Source: an uncultured Chlorobiaceae bacterium
GTDB taxonomy: Bacteria > Bacteroidota > Chlorobiia > Chlorobiales > Chlorobiaceae
NCBI GenBank assembly: GCA_903928225.1
Contig: CAIYPU010000107.1
Location: 1-58,367, forward strand
Direction of reading: 5' to 3'
DNA: 58,367 bases
The notes under the pieces were generated by a model that saw nothing but the letters and a program-made list of their open reading frames with translations, had not been told where the DNA came from and did not search any database. A program made the translations under genes and the position numbers. Positions 43,783 to 52,659 of this stretch are shown here, one piece after another. Every line of letters begins with the position of its first letter. Within the stretch, counting starts at the first letter, position 1.

Positions 43783-46650
43783 ATGAGCTATTCCCACAAG
43801 CCGACCGTTATAGAAACCATAGCAGAGAAGCTGCACCTCATTCCGGACCTGCACCGCGAAGAGAGCGCGGCCCCGGCCCCGCGCGCCGCACAGGAAGGCG
43901 CCGAAGTCAACTGCCCGCCGCCTTCCGAATGGGACAACTGGGTTGAATACGATTCGAAGAGCTGGCCCGAGCGCAAAGCGAAGAACTACATGCTCGTGCC
44001 CACGGCCTGCTTCAACTGCGAAGCAGGATGCGGCCTCCTCGCCTATGTCGACAAGGAGACCATGCAGATCCGCAAGCTGACGGGCAATCCGTACCATCCG
44101 GCAAGCCGTGGGCGCAACTGCGCCAAAGGCCCTGCCACGCTCAACCAGGTTGAGGACGCCGACAGGGTGCTCTACCCCATGAAGCGTGTCGGAAAACGCG
44201 GCGACGGGAAATGGCAGCGGGTGAGCTGGGACAGCGCGCTCGACGACATTGCCGGCAGGATGCGTAAAGCCATCATCGAAGGGCGCAACAACGAAATTTC
44301 CTACCATGTCGGCAGGCCTGGCCATGAAGGGTTCATGGAGTGGGTGCTGAGGGCGTGGAATGTCGACGGCCACAACAGCCACACCAACGTCTGCTCTTCG
44401 GGCGCACGTTTCGGTTACGCCATCTGGGAAGGGTTCGACAGGCCGTCTCCCGACCACACCAATGCGAAATTCATCCTGCTGGTCAGTGCGCACCTCGAAT
44501 CGGGTCACTATTTCAACCCGCATTCGCAGCGCATCATCGAGGCCCGCATGAAAGGTGCAAAGCTTGCCGTGCTCGATCCCCGTCTTTCCAACACCGCGAG
44601 CATGTCCGACTACTGGATGCCGAGCTATCCCGGCAGCGAGCCGGCCGTGCTGCTCGCCATGGCGAAAGTCATTATCGACGAGGGGCTCTACAACAGGGAG
44701 TACCTTGAAAACTGGGTGAACTGGCAGGATTACCTGGGCAAGGAGTATCCCGGCACCCCGGTCACGTTTGAAAACTTTATCGAAGGGCTGAAAAAAGAGT
44801 ATGCCGGGTTCACCCCGGAGTTCGCTTCCGGAGAAAGCGGAGTCGATCCGGCCATGATTGTCGATGTGGCCCGCCGCATCGGGGCCGCAGGCACGCAGTT
44901 CTCGACCCATGTCTGGCGCAGCGCCAGCAGCGGCAACCTCGGTGGATGGGCGGTCTCCCGCACCCTGCATTTCCTCAACGTCCTCACCGGCAGCGTCGGA
45001 ACTCCGGGCGGCACCTCTCCGAGCGCGTGGAACAAATTCAAGCCGCACGTTCCTGCAGAACCGAAACCCCAGACCTTCTGGAACCCGCTCCACCTGCCCG
45101 ACGAGTACCCGCTCGCCCATTTCGAGCTCAGCTTCCTGCTGCCCCATTTCCTCAAGGACGGCCGTGGCAAGCTCGACGTCTACTTCACGAGGGTGTTCAA
45201 CCCGGTCTGGACCTATCCGGACGGCTTCTCCTGGATCGAGGCGCTCGAGGATGAATCGAAAATCGGCCTGCATGCCGCGCTTACGCCGACCTGGAGCGAA
45301 ACGGCATATTTCGCAGATTATGTTCTGCCTATGGGCCACGCCCCGGAACGGCACGACATCATCAGTTATGAAACCCATGCCGGAAAATGGCTTGCTTTCC
45401 GCCAGCCGGTCCTGCGCGCAGCGATGCGCAGGATGGGCAAACCGGTGACCCATACCTGGGAGGCAAATCCCGGCGAAGTGTGGGAAGAGGACGAATTCTG
45501 GATCGAGCTCACCTGGCGCATCGACCCCGACGGAAGCCTCGGCATCCGGCAGTATGTCATGTCGCCGTACAGGCCGGGCGAGAAAATAACCATCGAGGAA
45601 TATTACCGCTACATCTTCGAGCACACGCCGGGTCTGCCGGAAAAAGCCGCCGCAGAGGGGCTTACGGCATTCGACTACATGCAGAAGTACGGCGCGTTCG
45701 AAGTGGAAAGCAACGTGTACAGCCTGAATGAAAAAGCCGTTCCCGAGGGCGACCTCGCCGGTTCTTCGGTCAACCCGGAGAGCGGACTGATCACGAAAAA
45801 CGGAAAGGCAGTCGGCGTCCAGGTGGACGGCCGTCCATGCACCGGCTTCCCCACGCCGTCGAAGAAACAGGAGTTCCGTTCGCAAACCATGGTGGACTGG
45901 AAATGGCCGGAGTACCGTATGCCGGCTTACATCAAGAGCCATATCCACCACGAGACCATGGACCACTCGAAAGGCGAGTTTGTGCTGGTGCCGACCTTCA
46001 GGCTTCCGGTACTGATCCACTCGCGTTCGGCGAACGCAAAATGGCTGACCGAGATCGCCCACCGCAACCCGGTCTGGATCAATACCTCGGACGCCGCGTC
46101 GCTCGGGATCGAAAACGGCGATCTGGTCCGGGTGAACACCGACATCGGCTTTTTCGTCAACCGCGCATGGGTGACCGAAGGCATCATGCCGGGGGTGCTT
46201 GCCTGCTCGCACCATATCGGTCGCTGGCGCCGCAAGCAGGACCCCGAAAGCAACCGCTGGGCATTCAACCGGGTCAATATCTCGAGGGAGGGCACCGGCA
46301 AGTGGAAAATGCGGGTCGAGGAGAATATCCAGCCCTACGAGAGCAGCGATCCCGATTCATCGAGGATTTTCTGGTCGGACGGAGGCGTTCACCAGAACAT
46401 CACCTTCCCTGTCCATCCGGACCCCATCAGCGGCATGCACTGCTGGCACCAGAAAGTGCGCATTGAAAAGGCGCACAGGAACGACCAGTACGGGGATGTC
46501 TTTGTCGATACCGAGCGCTCGTTCCAGATATACAAGGAGTGGCTCGCGATGACGAGGCCCGCTCCGGGACCGGGAGGACTTCGCAGGCCGCTCTGGCTCA
46601 ACCGTCCCTTCAGGCCGGACGAGAAAACCTATTATATCGGCAAAGAGTGA
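43783..46650 (+). CDS. Molybdopterin catalytic subunit, SoeA-like sulfite oxidoreductase
   Basis: A 955-residue molybdopterin oxidoreductase of the DMSO reductase family. The N-terminal [4Fe-4S] site is CFNCEAGC with a fourth cysteine in GRNCAKGPA; NVCSSGAR supplies a cysteine where the molybdenum ligand is expected. There is no twin-arginine signal, so the enzyme should be cytoplasmic, as in SoeABC, which oxidises sulfite made by the reverse Dsr pathway. PsrA and PhsA are exported and differ. The GTG frame start at 43768 is less likely than the ATG at 43783, which has GGAG at 7-bp spacing. The TauE/SafE exporter downstream supports a sulfite context. Confidence 0.85.
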   Translation: MSYSHKPTVIETIAEKLHLIPDLHREESAAPAPRAAQEGAEVNCPPPSEWDNWVEYDSKSWPERKAKNYMLVPTACFNCEAGCGLLAYVDKETMQIRKLTGNPYHPASRGRNCAKGPATLNQVEDADRVLYPMKRVGKRGDGKWQRVSWDSALDDIAGRMRKAIIEGRNNEISYHVGRPGHEGFMEWVLRAWNVDGHNSHTNVCSSGARFGYAIWEGFDRPSPDHTNAKFILLVSAHLESGHYFNPHSQRIIEARMKGAKLAVLDPRLSNTASMSDYWMPSYPGSEPAVLLAMAKVIIDEGLYNREYLENWVNWQDYLGKEYPGTPVTFENFIEGLKKEYAGFTPEFASGESGVDPAMIVDVARRIGAAGTQFSTHVWRSASSGNLGGWAVSRTLHFLNVLTGSVGTPGGTSPSAWNKFKPHVPAEPKPQTFWNPLHLPDEYPLAHFELSFLLPHFLKDGRGKLDVYFTRVFNPVWTYPDGFSWIEALEDESKIGLHAALTPTWSETAYFADYVLPMGHAPERHDIISYETHAGKWLAFRQPVLRAAMRRMGKPVTHTWEANPGEVWEEDEFWIELTWRIDPDGSLGIRQYVMSPYRPGEKITIEEYYRYIFEHTPGLPEKAAAEGLTAFDYMQKYGAFEVESNVYSLNEKAVPEGDLAGSSVNPESGLITKNGKAVGVQVDGRPCTGFPTPSKKQEFRSQTMVDWKWPEYRMPAYIKSHIHHETMDHSKGEFVLVPTFRLPVLIHSRSANAKWLTEIAHRNPVWINTSDAASLGIENGDLVRVNTDIGFFVNRAWVTEGIMPGVLACSHHIGRWRRKQDPESNRWAFNRVNISREGTGKWKMRVEENIQPYESSDPDSSRIFWSDGGVHQNITFPVHPDPISGMHCWHQKVRIEKAHRNDQYGDVFVDTERSFQIYKEWLAMTRPAPGPGGLRRPLWLNRPFRPDEKTYYIGKE

Positions 46651-46656
46651 TAGTAA

Positions 46657-46800
46657 AGGGCACCTCTATTTATTGTCATGAGAAGCACGAGTGCAAGGCG
46701 GACGGAGCGGAGAAACCGGAGTGTACACAGGGTACATGAGGGTTTCGGGCACAGCCCAACTCAGCAATAGGGGTTCGGAATATATAAATAGAGGTGCCCT
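46657..46800 (+). mobile_element. MITE-like repeat, copy 2 (144 bp)
   Basis: Perfect 17-bp terminal inverted repeats AGGGCACCTCTATTTAT (46657-46673) and ATAAATAGAGGTGCCCT (46784-46800) bound a non-coding interior. The interior matches copy 1 at 34867-35012 in reverse orientation. It begins 6 bp after the soeA-like stop codon. No clear target-site duplication is visible. It may be moved by a transposase encoded elsewhere, or serve as a repeated terminator-like hairpin. Confidence 0.8.
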
Positions 46801-46897
46801 AAAGCACGTATACCTTCGTTGTCGGCCAGTCTTTCGTCTCCGGCCGGCAGCGGATCGACACCTGTAAGTTCTTGCGCAACCTTTTGTTAATTGTATC

Positions 46898-47857
46898 ATG
46901 AGTACAACCGCCAGGGAGAGAATTTTCAAAACACTCATTCCGGCATTTCTTGCAGGGGTGCTTTTTATCATACCCGCAGCGGCAACTGCCGCTGAACAGG
47001 TTCAGCAGGGGGCGCAGCTCGCCTGGTGGGTCTGGATGATCATCCTCTTTGTTTTTACCTTTATGCTTGGCATTATTGCCGTCATCGCCGGTGTCGGCGG
47101 TGGTGTGCTTTTTGTGCCTATCGTCAGCAGCTTTTTTCCTTTTCATATCGACTTTGTCCGGGGTGCCGGACTTCTTGTAGCTCTTTCGGGCGCATTGTCC
47201 GCAGGCTCTCCACTTCTCAGGAAAGGTCTCGCCAATCTCAAACTCGCGCTCTCCATGGCGCTGATCGGGTCCATGAGTTCGATTGTCGGGGCCATGGTCG
47301 GTCTCGCCATGCCGGAAAAGATGGTCCAACTTCTTCTGGGCCTGACCATCGTTTTCATTTCCTTTGTCATGTACCGTTCGAAAAATTCGGCATACCCGAA
47401 TATCGAAAATCCCGATGCGCTGTCGAAAGCTCTCCATATCTACGGTGTCTATTATGATGAACATCTCAAAAAAGATATCGACTGGCAGATCCATCGGACG
47501 CCGACCGGGCTGCTGCTTTTTATCGTCATCGGTTTCATGGCCGGGATGTTCGGGCTTGGAGCGGGTTTTGCCAATGTACCGGTATTCAACCTGGTCCTTG
47601 GAGCACCTCTTCGGGTATCGGTGGCGACAAGCGTGTTTGTTCTTTCAATCAACGATACGGCTGCAGCATGGGTTTACCTCCATAAAGGCGCGGTTCTCCC
47701 GCTGATTGCTGTGCCCTCAATCGCCGGCATGATGCTCGGCACGAAAATAGGGGCGAAACTCCTCACAAAAGTGCATACAAGCGTTGTCAGGCGTGCCGTC
47801 ATCGCGCTCCTTGCCGTTGCCGGTCTGAGGGCCCTTCTTAAAAGCTTTGGAATTTAA
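46898..47857 (+). CDS. TauE/SafE family permease (probable sulfite/sulfonate-type exporter)
   Basis: A 319-residue membrane protein with an N-terminal hydrophobic segment and about eight further membrane segments. It shows the TauE/SafE repeats GVGGGVLFVPI and FGLGAGFANVPVFNLVLG. Members export sulfite, sulfoacetate or related anions, or import them. Here it follows the sulfite-oxidoreductase-like genes, which suggests sulfite transport; that is context-based inference. The DUF1634 gene follows at once, a pairing known in many TauE loci. No strong ribosome binding site is visible before the ATG. Confidence 0.82.
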   Translation: MSTTARERIFKTLIPAFLAGVLFIIPAAATAAEQVQQGAQLAWWVWMIILFVFTFMLGIIAVIAGVGGGVLFVPIVSSFFPFHIDFVRGAGLLVALSGALSAGSPLLRKGLANLKLALSMALIGSMSSIVGAMVGLAMPEKMVQLLLGLTIVFISFVMYRSKNSAYPNIENPDALSKALHIYGVYYDEHLKKDIDWQIHRTPTGLLLFIVIGFMAGMFGLGAGFANVPVFNLVLGAPLRVSVATSVFVLSINDTAAAWVYLHKGAVLPLIAVPSIAGMMLGTKIGAKLLTKVHTSVVRRAVIALLAVAGLRALLKSFGI

Positions 47858-47876
47858 AAAAGACACCAGCACGATT

Positions 47877-48290
47877 ATGAAAGAAGCAGTTCATGCAAAC
47901 AGGGTTCAGCTTGACTATGCTGCCGTACTGGGAGTTTGTTCGACTATCGGTATGCTTTTTATCGCCGCCGGGTATCTTATTTACCTATCCGGTTTCTTGC
48001 CATCGGCAGCGCCGGCATCGGAAGTCGCAATGCACTGGCATCTCAAGGCATCGGAATTTCACAAGGCTGTTCAGGTACCTTCAGGGTGGAACTGGGTTAC
48101 TGACCTCGGCAGAGGTGATGTACTGAGCTATGCCTCGATCAATTACCTTGCGTTGGTTACCGTTATCTGTCTTTCCTGGATCGTTCCGTCGTTCATTCGC
48201 GAAAAAGACAGGATCTACACGGTGATGACTATTCTGCAGGTGGCGGTACTTCTCTTTGCCGCCGCCGGGATTGTCTCCGGAGGACATTGA
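47877..48290 (+). CDS. DUF1634 small membrane protein
   Basis: A 137-residue protein with three membrane segments (about residues 20-45, 85-105 and 115-135), typical of DUF1634 proteins encoded next to TauE/SafE permeases. The biochemical role is unknown. A TTG at 47847 overlapping the permease stop is an alternative start; I prefer the ATG at 47877. A 51-bp gap leads toward the CooC gene. Confidence 0.7.
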   Translation: MKEAVHANRVQLDYAAVLGVCSTIGMLFIAAGYLIYLSGFLPSAAPASEVAMHWHLKASEFHKAVQVPSGWNWVTDLGRGDVLSYASINYLALVTVICLSWIVPSFIREKDRIYTVMTILQVAVLLFAAAGIVSGGH

Positions 48291-48371
48291 GCCAGAGGTT
48301 TCCTGCAATGTCAGCATGATAACCCCGGGCTCTCTTTTTCAATGCTAATAAAACCTCAAGGAGAACAGCCC

Positions 48372-49139
48372 GTGAAAATCGCAATAAGCGGAAAAGGTGG
48401 GGTGGGCAAAACCACCATAAGTTCCATGATCGCCTATGGGCTTGCAAAACGTGGCCGGCAGGTACTCGCGATCGATGCCGATCCCAACGGCAGCCTCGCC
48501 GAGGCTCTCGGATATGACCCGGAAAAAAACGGCCGCATCATCCCGCTTATCGAGCAGAAAAGCCTTATCGAAGAGCGCACCGGGGCAAAACCCGGCGATA
48601 TGGGCGGCTATTTCGTGCTGAATCCCAGGACTGATGATCTAATCGAAAAGTTTTCAATTGAGGTTAACGGTATTCGGGTAATGGTGATGGGCGGACTGAA
48701 GGAAGCCCTCACCGGATGCTATTGTTCGGAAAACGCACTTCTGCGCTCGTTCCTCCGCCATCTGATGGTCGAAAGGGATGAATGGGTGGTGCTCGATATG
48801 GAGGCGGGTTTCGAGCATCTTACAAGGGGGACCGCCCAGTCGGTCGACCTGCTGCTCATCGTTGTCGAGCCAGGTTCACGGTCGGTCAGCACGGCAAAGA
48901 AAATCACAACCCTTGCCCGTCAGGCCGGGATACCGAAAATTGCTTATATAGCCAACAAAATCCACAACGACGGCCAGCTTGCGCAGATTTCCTCGATGCT
49001 TGGAACGAACGACATCCGGGCGGTGATTTCTTTCGACACCGAAGCGGTCGATGCGGACATGAAGGGCTGCATACCCTATGAGGCATGTCCGGGAATACGC
49101 GGGCATATCGATTCACTTGTCGATTCCCTTGAAAATTAA
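48372..49139 (+). CDS. cooC: CooC-like nickel-insertion ATPase for carbon monoxide dehydrogenase
   Basis: A 255-residue MinD/SIMIBI-class ATPase with deviant Walker A SGKGGVGKTT at the N-terminus and the CooC-specific C116-x-C118 motif (GCYCSEN). In Carboxydothermus CooC1 the same cysteine pair binds nickel at the dimer interface. CooC readies the NiFeS C-cluster of CooS. The GTG at 48372 is chosen because AAGGAG lies 8 bases upstream; an ATG at 48342 is in frame but has no such site. The partner gene cooS lies 5 kb downstream with the ABC and cytochrome genes between. Confidence 0.88.
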   Translation: MKIAISGKGGVGKTTISSMIAYGLAKRGRQVLAIDADPNGSLAEALGYDPEKNGRIIPLIEQKSLIEERTGAKPGDMGGYFVLNPRTDDLIEKFSIEVNGIRVMVMGGLKEALTGCYCSENALLRSFLRHLMVERDEWVVLDMEAGFEHLTRGTAQSVDLLLIVVEPGSRSVSTAKKITTLARQAGIPKIAYIANKIHNDGQLAQISSMLGTNDIRAVISFDTEAVDADMKGCIPYEACPGIRGHIDSLVDSLEN

Positions 49140-49486
49140 CGATTGTTATTATTTCGTTTGTTTTTTTATCATCAGGTCATTAGATTGAATGAGCGTATAG
49201 TTATACGTTCTTTTTTTGCCGAGATTTCTCATCCCTCAGGAAAATTTCACCTGTCATCTACATAATTTCGATGTGCGGCGAAGAGACCGGACGCCACACT
49301 CGTGGGGATATTTTATTTCTCGCGGTTAACAATTGTTATTTTGCCGGATTTCATGTCGGGCATGGCCGCGCATGAAACGGGTTTCAGTAAACCGGACAAG
49401 GTTCCCGGCCTGATGTACCCCGGGGTAACGCAACTTTATTGAATTGAAAGCCTGTCATTTTCATAACCGAAATCAAGGAGACCGCC
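49140..49486. promoter_or_regulatory. Region between cooC and the ABC binding-protein gene, with possible operator and weak terminator
   Basis: A hairpin-forming GAGCGTATAGTTATACGTTC (49191-49210) followed by seven Ts could be a weak terminator for cooC. A 12-bp perfect palindrome TAACAATTGTTA lies at 49327-49338, about 150 bp before the binding-protein start. It could be an operator for an unknown regulator; it does not match the known CooA site. The rest shows nothing recognisable. Confidence 0.45.
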
Positions 49487-50725
49487 ATGAGCAAAGAGAA
49501 AGGTATGTCCAGCCGCAGGGATTTTCTGAAAACTTCGGCATTGGGCTTTGGAGCCGTGCTGGCAGGATCCCAACTGCTCCAGGGTTGTTCAAAAAGCCCT
49601 GAGGGCGGCAGTGCGTCAGCGGGAAAATCATCGTCGAAAAAAGTCACGAGCTGCTATCTGCCGATCACCGATGCAACCCCGATCATCCTTGCCCATGAAC
49701 TGGGATTCTACAAGGAGCTCGGCCTCGAGTCTGAAAAGCCGGTACTGATCCGGGGATGGGCCCCCATGGCAGAGGCGTTCATGGCCGGGCGTTTCAACCT
49801 GACCCATCTTCTTGCTCCGATCCCGATCTACATGCGCTACAGCAAGAAATTTCCGGTCAAGGTCGTTGCCTGGGACCATATCAACGGCTCTGCGATCACC
49901 GTCGGCAAGGAGAGCGGGATCAATTCCTATGCAGATCTTGGCGGAAAGCAGATCGCCATCCCCTACTGGTACTCCATGCATAATATCATCATACAGATGA
50001 TCGCCCGGGAGTATGGCATCGAGACTGTAATTCAAAGCAAAACCGCTCCGCTCGGAAAAAAGCAGATGAACCTTTTTGTGATGGCACCGCCGGATATGCC
50101 TACCGCCATGGCGTCAAAGGCAATCGACGGCTATATCGTCGCGGAGCCTTTCAATGCCGCGGGTGAAGTGCTTGCAGGTGGAAAAATCGTTCGTTTTACC
50201 GGGGATGTCTGGAAAAACCATCCCTGTTGCGTGGCTGTCATGAACGAAAAGGATCTCGCAGACCGTGAATGGTCGCACAAGGTGATCCAGGCGCTTGTGA
50301 AGGCGGAACTCTGGGCCCTCAACAATGCAGAGCAGGCGGCGCATATCCTTTCCAAGGACGGGGCGCAGTACCTTCCGCTGCCGGAAAAAATCGTCAAGAG
50401 AGCCATGATGAAATACGATCTGGAAACCTACGGGGCCAATGGCGGTACCGGAGCCATTCAGCATCCGGAATGGCAGACCAGGCGAATCTCTTATGAGCCA
50501 TACCAGTTCGAATCGGCGACCAGGCATATCGTCGAAATGATGAAGCTGACAAAAATGGATGGCGATGTGAGTTTCCTGCAGTCACTGGATCCGGCAAAGG
50601 TCCACAGCGAGCTGATGTATACTGCCGGTGTGGAGGCTGCCGCAGCGGAACTTGGAGGTCTTTCCCTCTTCGCAGGTGTCGATGTGAAAACGCCGACGGT
50701 CCGTGAAGAGATCATCAAGGTCTGA
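49487..50725 (+). CDS. ABC importer substrate-binding lipoprotein, NrtA/CmpA-like
   Basis: A 412-residue periplasmic binding protein. The N-terminus combines a twin-arginine motif (SSRRDFLKTSALG) with the lipobox LLQGC (Cys34), so it is a Tat-exported lipoprotein. A Gly/Ser-rich linker and the binding domain follow. The GWAPMAEAFMAGRFNLTHLL and APIPIYMRYSKK segments resemble nitrate (NrtA) and bicarbonate (CmpA) binding proteins of the NitT/TauT class. The ligand is unknown. AAGGAG lies 8 bases before the ATG. A strong hairpin follows at 50747, which may uncouple its expression from the permease. Confidence 0.85.
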   Translation: MSKEKGMSSRRDFLKTSALGFGAVLAGSQLLQGCSKSPEGGSASAGKSSSKKVTSCYLPITDATPIILAHELGFYKELGLESEKPVLIRGWAPMAEAFMAGRFNLTHLLAPIPIYMRYSKKFPVKVVAWDHINGSAITVGKESGINSYADLGGKQIAIPYWYSMHNIIIQMIAREYGIETVIQSKTAPLGKKQMNLFVMAPPDMPTAMASKAIDGYIVAEPFNAAGEVLAGGKIVRFTGDVWKNHPCCVAVMNEKDLADREWSHKVIQALVKAELWALNNAEQAAHILSKDGAQYLPLPEKIVKRAMMKYDLETYGANGGTGAIQHPEWQTRRISYEPYQFESATRHIVEMMKLTKMDGDVSFLQSLDPAKVHSELMYTAGVEAAAAELGGLSLFAGVDVKTPTVREEIIKV

Positions 50726-51012
50726 CAGAGCGGTGCTATTCCTCTTACCAGTGCCTGCCGGCAACTGCCGGCGGCACTGGTTGTATTAGGCCGATGCACC
50801 AGCGGCACGTTGATTTTCGCGCTCTGTCTGCTGCATCGTCAGGCTTCCCGTCAGCTGAATCTCCATCTGTCATTGCATGTATATGACAGTTTCTCCGGTT
50901 CAGGGGGCCTTGTTCCGGATTCTCCCTGACAACCTGTTGAGATGAGCCCTTGATTTGAACCCCCGTTCTGATAGAGTGATTTCAAGTACTACCTGAAAAA
51001 CCATTTTACGAT
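50726..51012. other. Gap between binding-protein and permease genes with a strong hairpin
   Basis: The hairpin at 50747-50781 has an outer 9-bp stem ACCAGTGCC/GGCACTGGT, an inner 6-bp stem GCCGGC/GCCGGC and a 4-base loop AACT, followed by a weak T-rich stretch (TTGTATT). It may be an attenuator or an mRNA-stabilising structure. The rest of the 287-bp gap shows no gene. Confidence 0.55.
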
Positions 51013-51801
51013 ATGGCAAACCCAAACAAAAACAGTTCAGGGGCTATGGCCCTTATTGCCGACCGGTTGTATTATGTGCTTGGCGTTATCGTTTTCCTCG
51101 CGGTCTGGCAGGCGGCAAGCGTATTCAAGCTTTTCGGCAGTGAATTCAGCGAGTCGTTTTCACCTGTTGCGGCAATGCTTGCCCTCATTGAAATGATAAA
51201 AAACGGCGAGCTCGTTCACCATGCGTTGCCGAGCCTGCGCCGAGTTCTTATAAGCCTGTCGTTCGCCGTTGTGGTGGCACTGCCGGTCGGTGTACTGGTG
51301 GGCTATTTCAAACGGATCGAGCAGATGACCTATGTGGTTTTCCAGTTCATGCGGATGATTTCACCGCTGGCCTGGATGCCGATTGCCATAATCATATTCG
51401 GTGTTGGTGATGTTTCCGTTGTTTTTCTGCTCTGGCTTGTTGCCATATGGCCGCTCATCCTCAATACTTCCCACGGTGCCGGCAGGGTAAGCCCTCTCTG
51501 GGTCAACATGTCGCGTACCATGGGTGCCCGGGATGCGGGGATCCTGCGCAAGGTGATCATCCCTGCCGCGGTACCCGATATGCTTACCGGCTTGCGTCTT
51601 GCAGTCGGAGTGAGCTGGATCATCCTCGTCCCTGCGGAAATGCTCGGTGTGCCGGACGGCCTTGGTTACTTCATTCTCGATACCAGGGACCGGTTCCGCT
51701 ACGATCAGCTCATGGCTACCATTATGGTTATCGGCATGATCGGTTACCTCCTCGATTCCGTCAACAGGTGGCTCATCCATAAATTTTCCTGGAAAATCTG
51801 A
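51013..51801 (+). CDS. ABC importer permease, NitT/TauT class
   Basis: A 262-residue inner-membrane protein with six membrane segments and the EAA loop (SRTMGARDAGILRKVIIPAAVPDMLTGLR) that docks to the ATPase. It is a single permease gene, so the transporter should be a homodimeric channel paired with the two ATPases encoded downstream. The next gene starts 10 bp after the stop, with AAGGAG in the gap. The substrate is unknown. Confidence 0.9.
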   Translation: MANPNKNSSGAMALIADRLYYVLGVIVFLAVWQAASVFKLFGSEFSESFSPVAAMLALIEMIKNGELVHHALPSLRRVLISLSFAVVVALPVGVLVGYFKRIEQMTYVVFQFMRMISPLAWMPIAIIIFGVGDVSVVFLLWLVAIWPLILNTSHGAGRVSPLWVNMSRTMGARDAGILRKVIIPAAVPDMLTGLRLAVGVSWIILVPAEMLGVPDGLGYFILDTRDRFRYDQLMATIMVIGMIGYLLDSVNRWLIHKFSWKI

Positions 51802-51811
51802 AGGAGTATAC

Positions 51812-52624
51812 ATGAATACTGGAAAAGATATCCTGATCAGTGTCCGCCAGGTTTCCAAGACCTATTCCAAGGGACGGGGAAGCGTATGCGTTTTGCGCGA
51901 CTGCACTTTCGATGTGCTGAAAAACGAGTTTCTGGTTATCGTCGGCCCTACGGGCTGCGGCAAATCTACCATGCTCAAGCTCATTGCGGGGCTCGAGTTC
52001 CCGTCCTCAGGTTCGATTTTGCTCGAAGGGGCCCCGGTGACCGGCCCGGGAGCCGACCGGGGCATGATTTTCCAGGAATACGCCCTTCTGCCCTGGAGGA
52101 CCGTACTGAAAAATGTCGAACTCGGTTTCGAGTTCAGGAATCGCGAAATGTCCGAAAAGGATCGCAGAGATGAGGCTATGCGGTATCTCGAGATGGTCGG
52201 GCTGGGGTACGCTGCAAAAAAGCATCCCGTTGAGCTGTCCGGAGGAATGAAACGCAGGGCATCACTCGCCATGATCCTTGCCATAAAACCGAAGATCCTG
52301 CTTATGGACGGCGCATTCAACGCGCTCGATTCGAAAACCAGGATGACCATGCACCAGGAGATCACCCGAATCTGGGAAACAGAAAAAAATACGGTGATTT
52401 TTGTCACATCCGATCTCGATGAAGCGGTCAAACTCTCCGATCGCATCGTCGTGCTCGACAAACAGGGCGGCATTGACGATATCCTGTCGAACCCGCTTCC
52501 CCGGCCGAGGCTCGGCAGCGCGGCGCGCGATCTCGATTTTCATCACAGGTTCGTTTCGTTCCGCGAAACAGTGATGAACGTGATCAAGAAGGATGCTGGA
52601 ATGAGAACATGTGCGGTTGGTTGA
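51812..52624 (+). CDS. ABC importer ATPase 1, catalytically degenerate
   Basis: A 270-residue nucleotide-binding protein. Walker A GPTGCGKST is intact and the signature reads LSGGMKRRAS. Walker B is LLMD166-G167-AFNALD, with glycine where the catalytic glutamate is expected. The switch histidine is replaced by Ser200 (FVTSDLDEA). It should bind ATP but hydrolyse poorly. The neighbouring second ATPase is intact, so the pair would form an asymmetric dimer, as in NrtC/NrtD-type systems where two different ATPases serve one permease. Loss of both residues in one subunit is a clear deviation. Confidence 0.9.
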   Translation: MNTGKDILISVRQVSKTYSKGRGSVCVLRDCTFDVLKNEFLVIVGPTGCGKSTMLKLIAGLEFPSSGSILLEGAPVTGPGADRGMIFQEYALLPWRTVLKNVELGFEFRNREMSEKDRRDEAMRYLEMVGLGYAAKKHPVELSGGMKRRASLAMILAIKPKILLMDGAFNALDSKTRMTMHQEITRIWETEKNTVIFVTSDLDEAVKLSDRIVVLDKQGGIDDILSNPLPRPRLGSAARDLDFHHRFVSFRETVMNVIKKDAGMRTCAVG

Positions 52625-52659
52625 TCCAAAATAACGCAACAACAAAAGCAATACAAGGT

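Noticed and set aside
43714-46215. 833-codon open frame on the minus strand opposite the soeA-like gene
   Set aside because: It is an antisense shadow of a GC-rich coding region; its translation has no recognisable domains and the plus-strand gene is certain.
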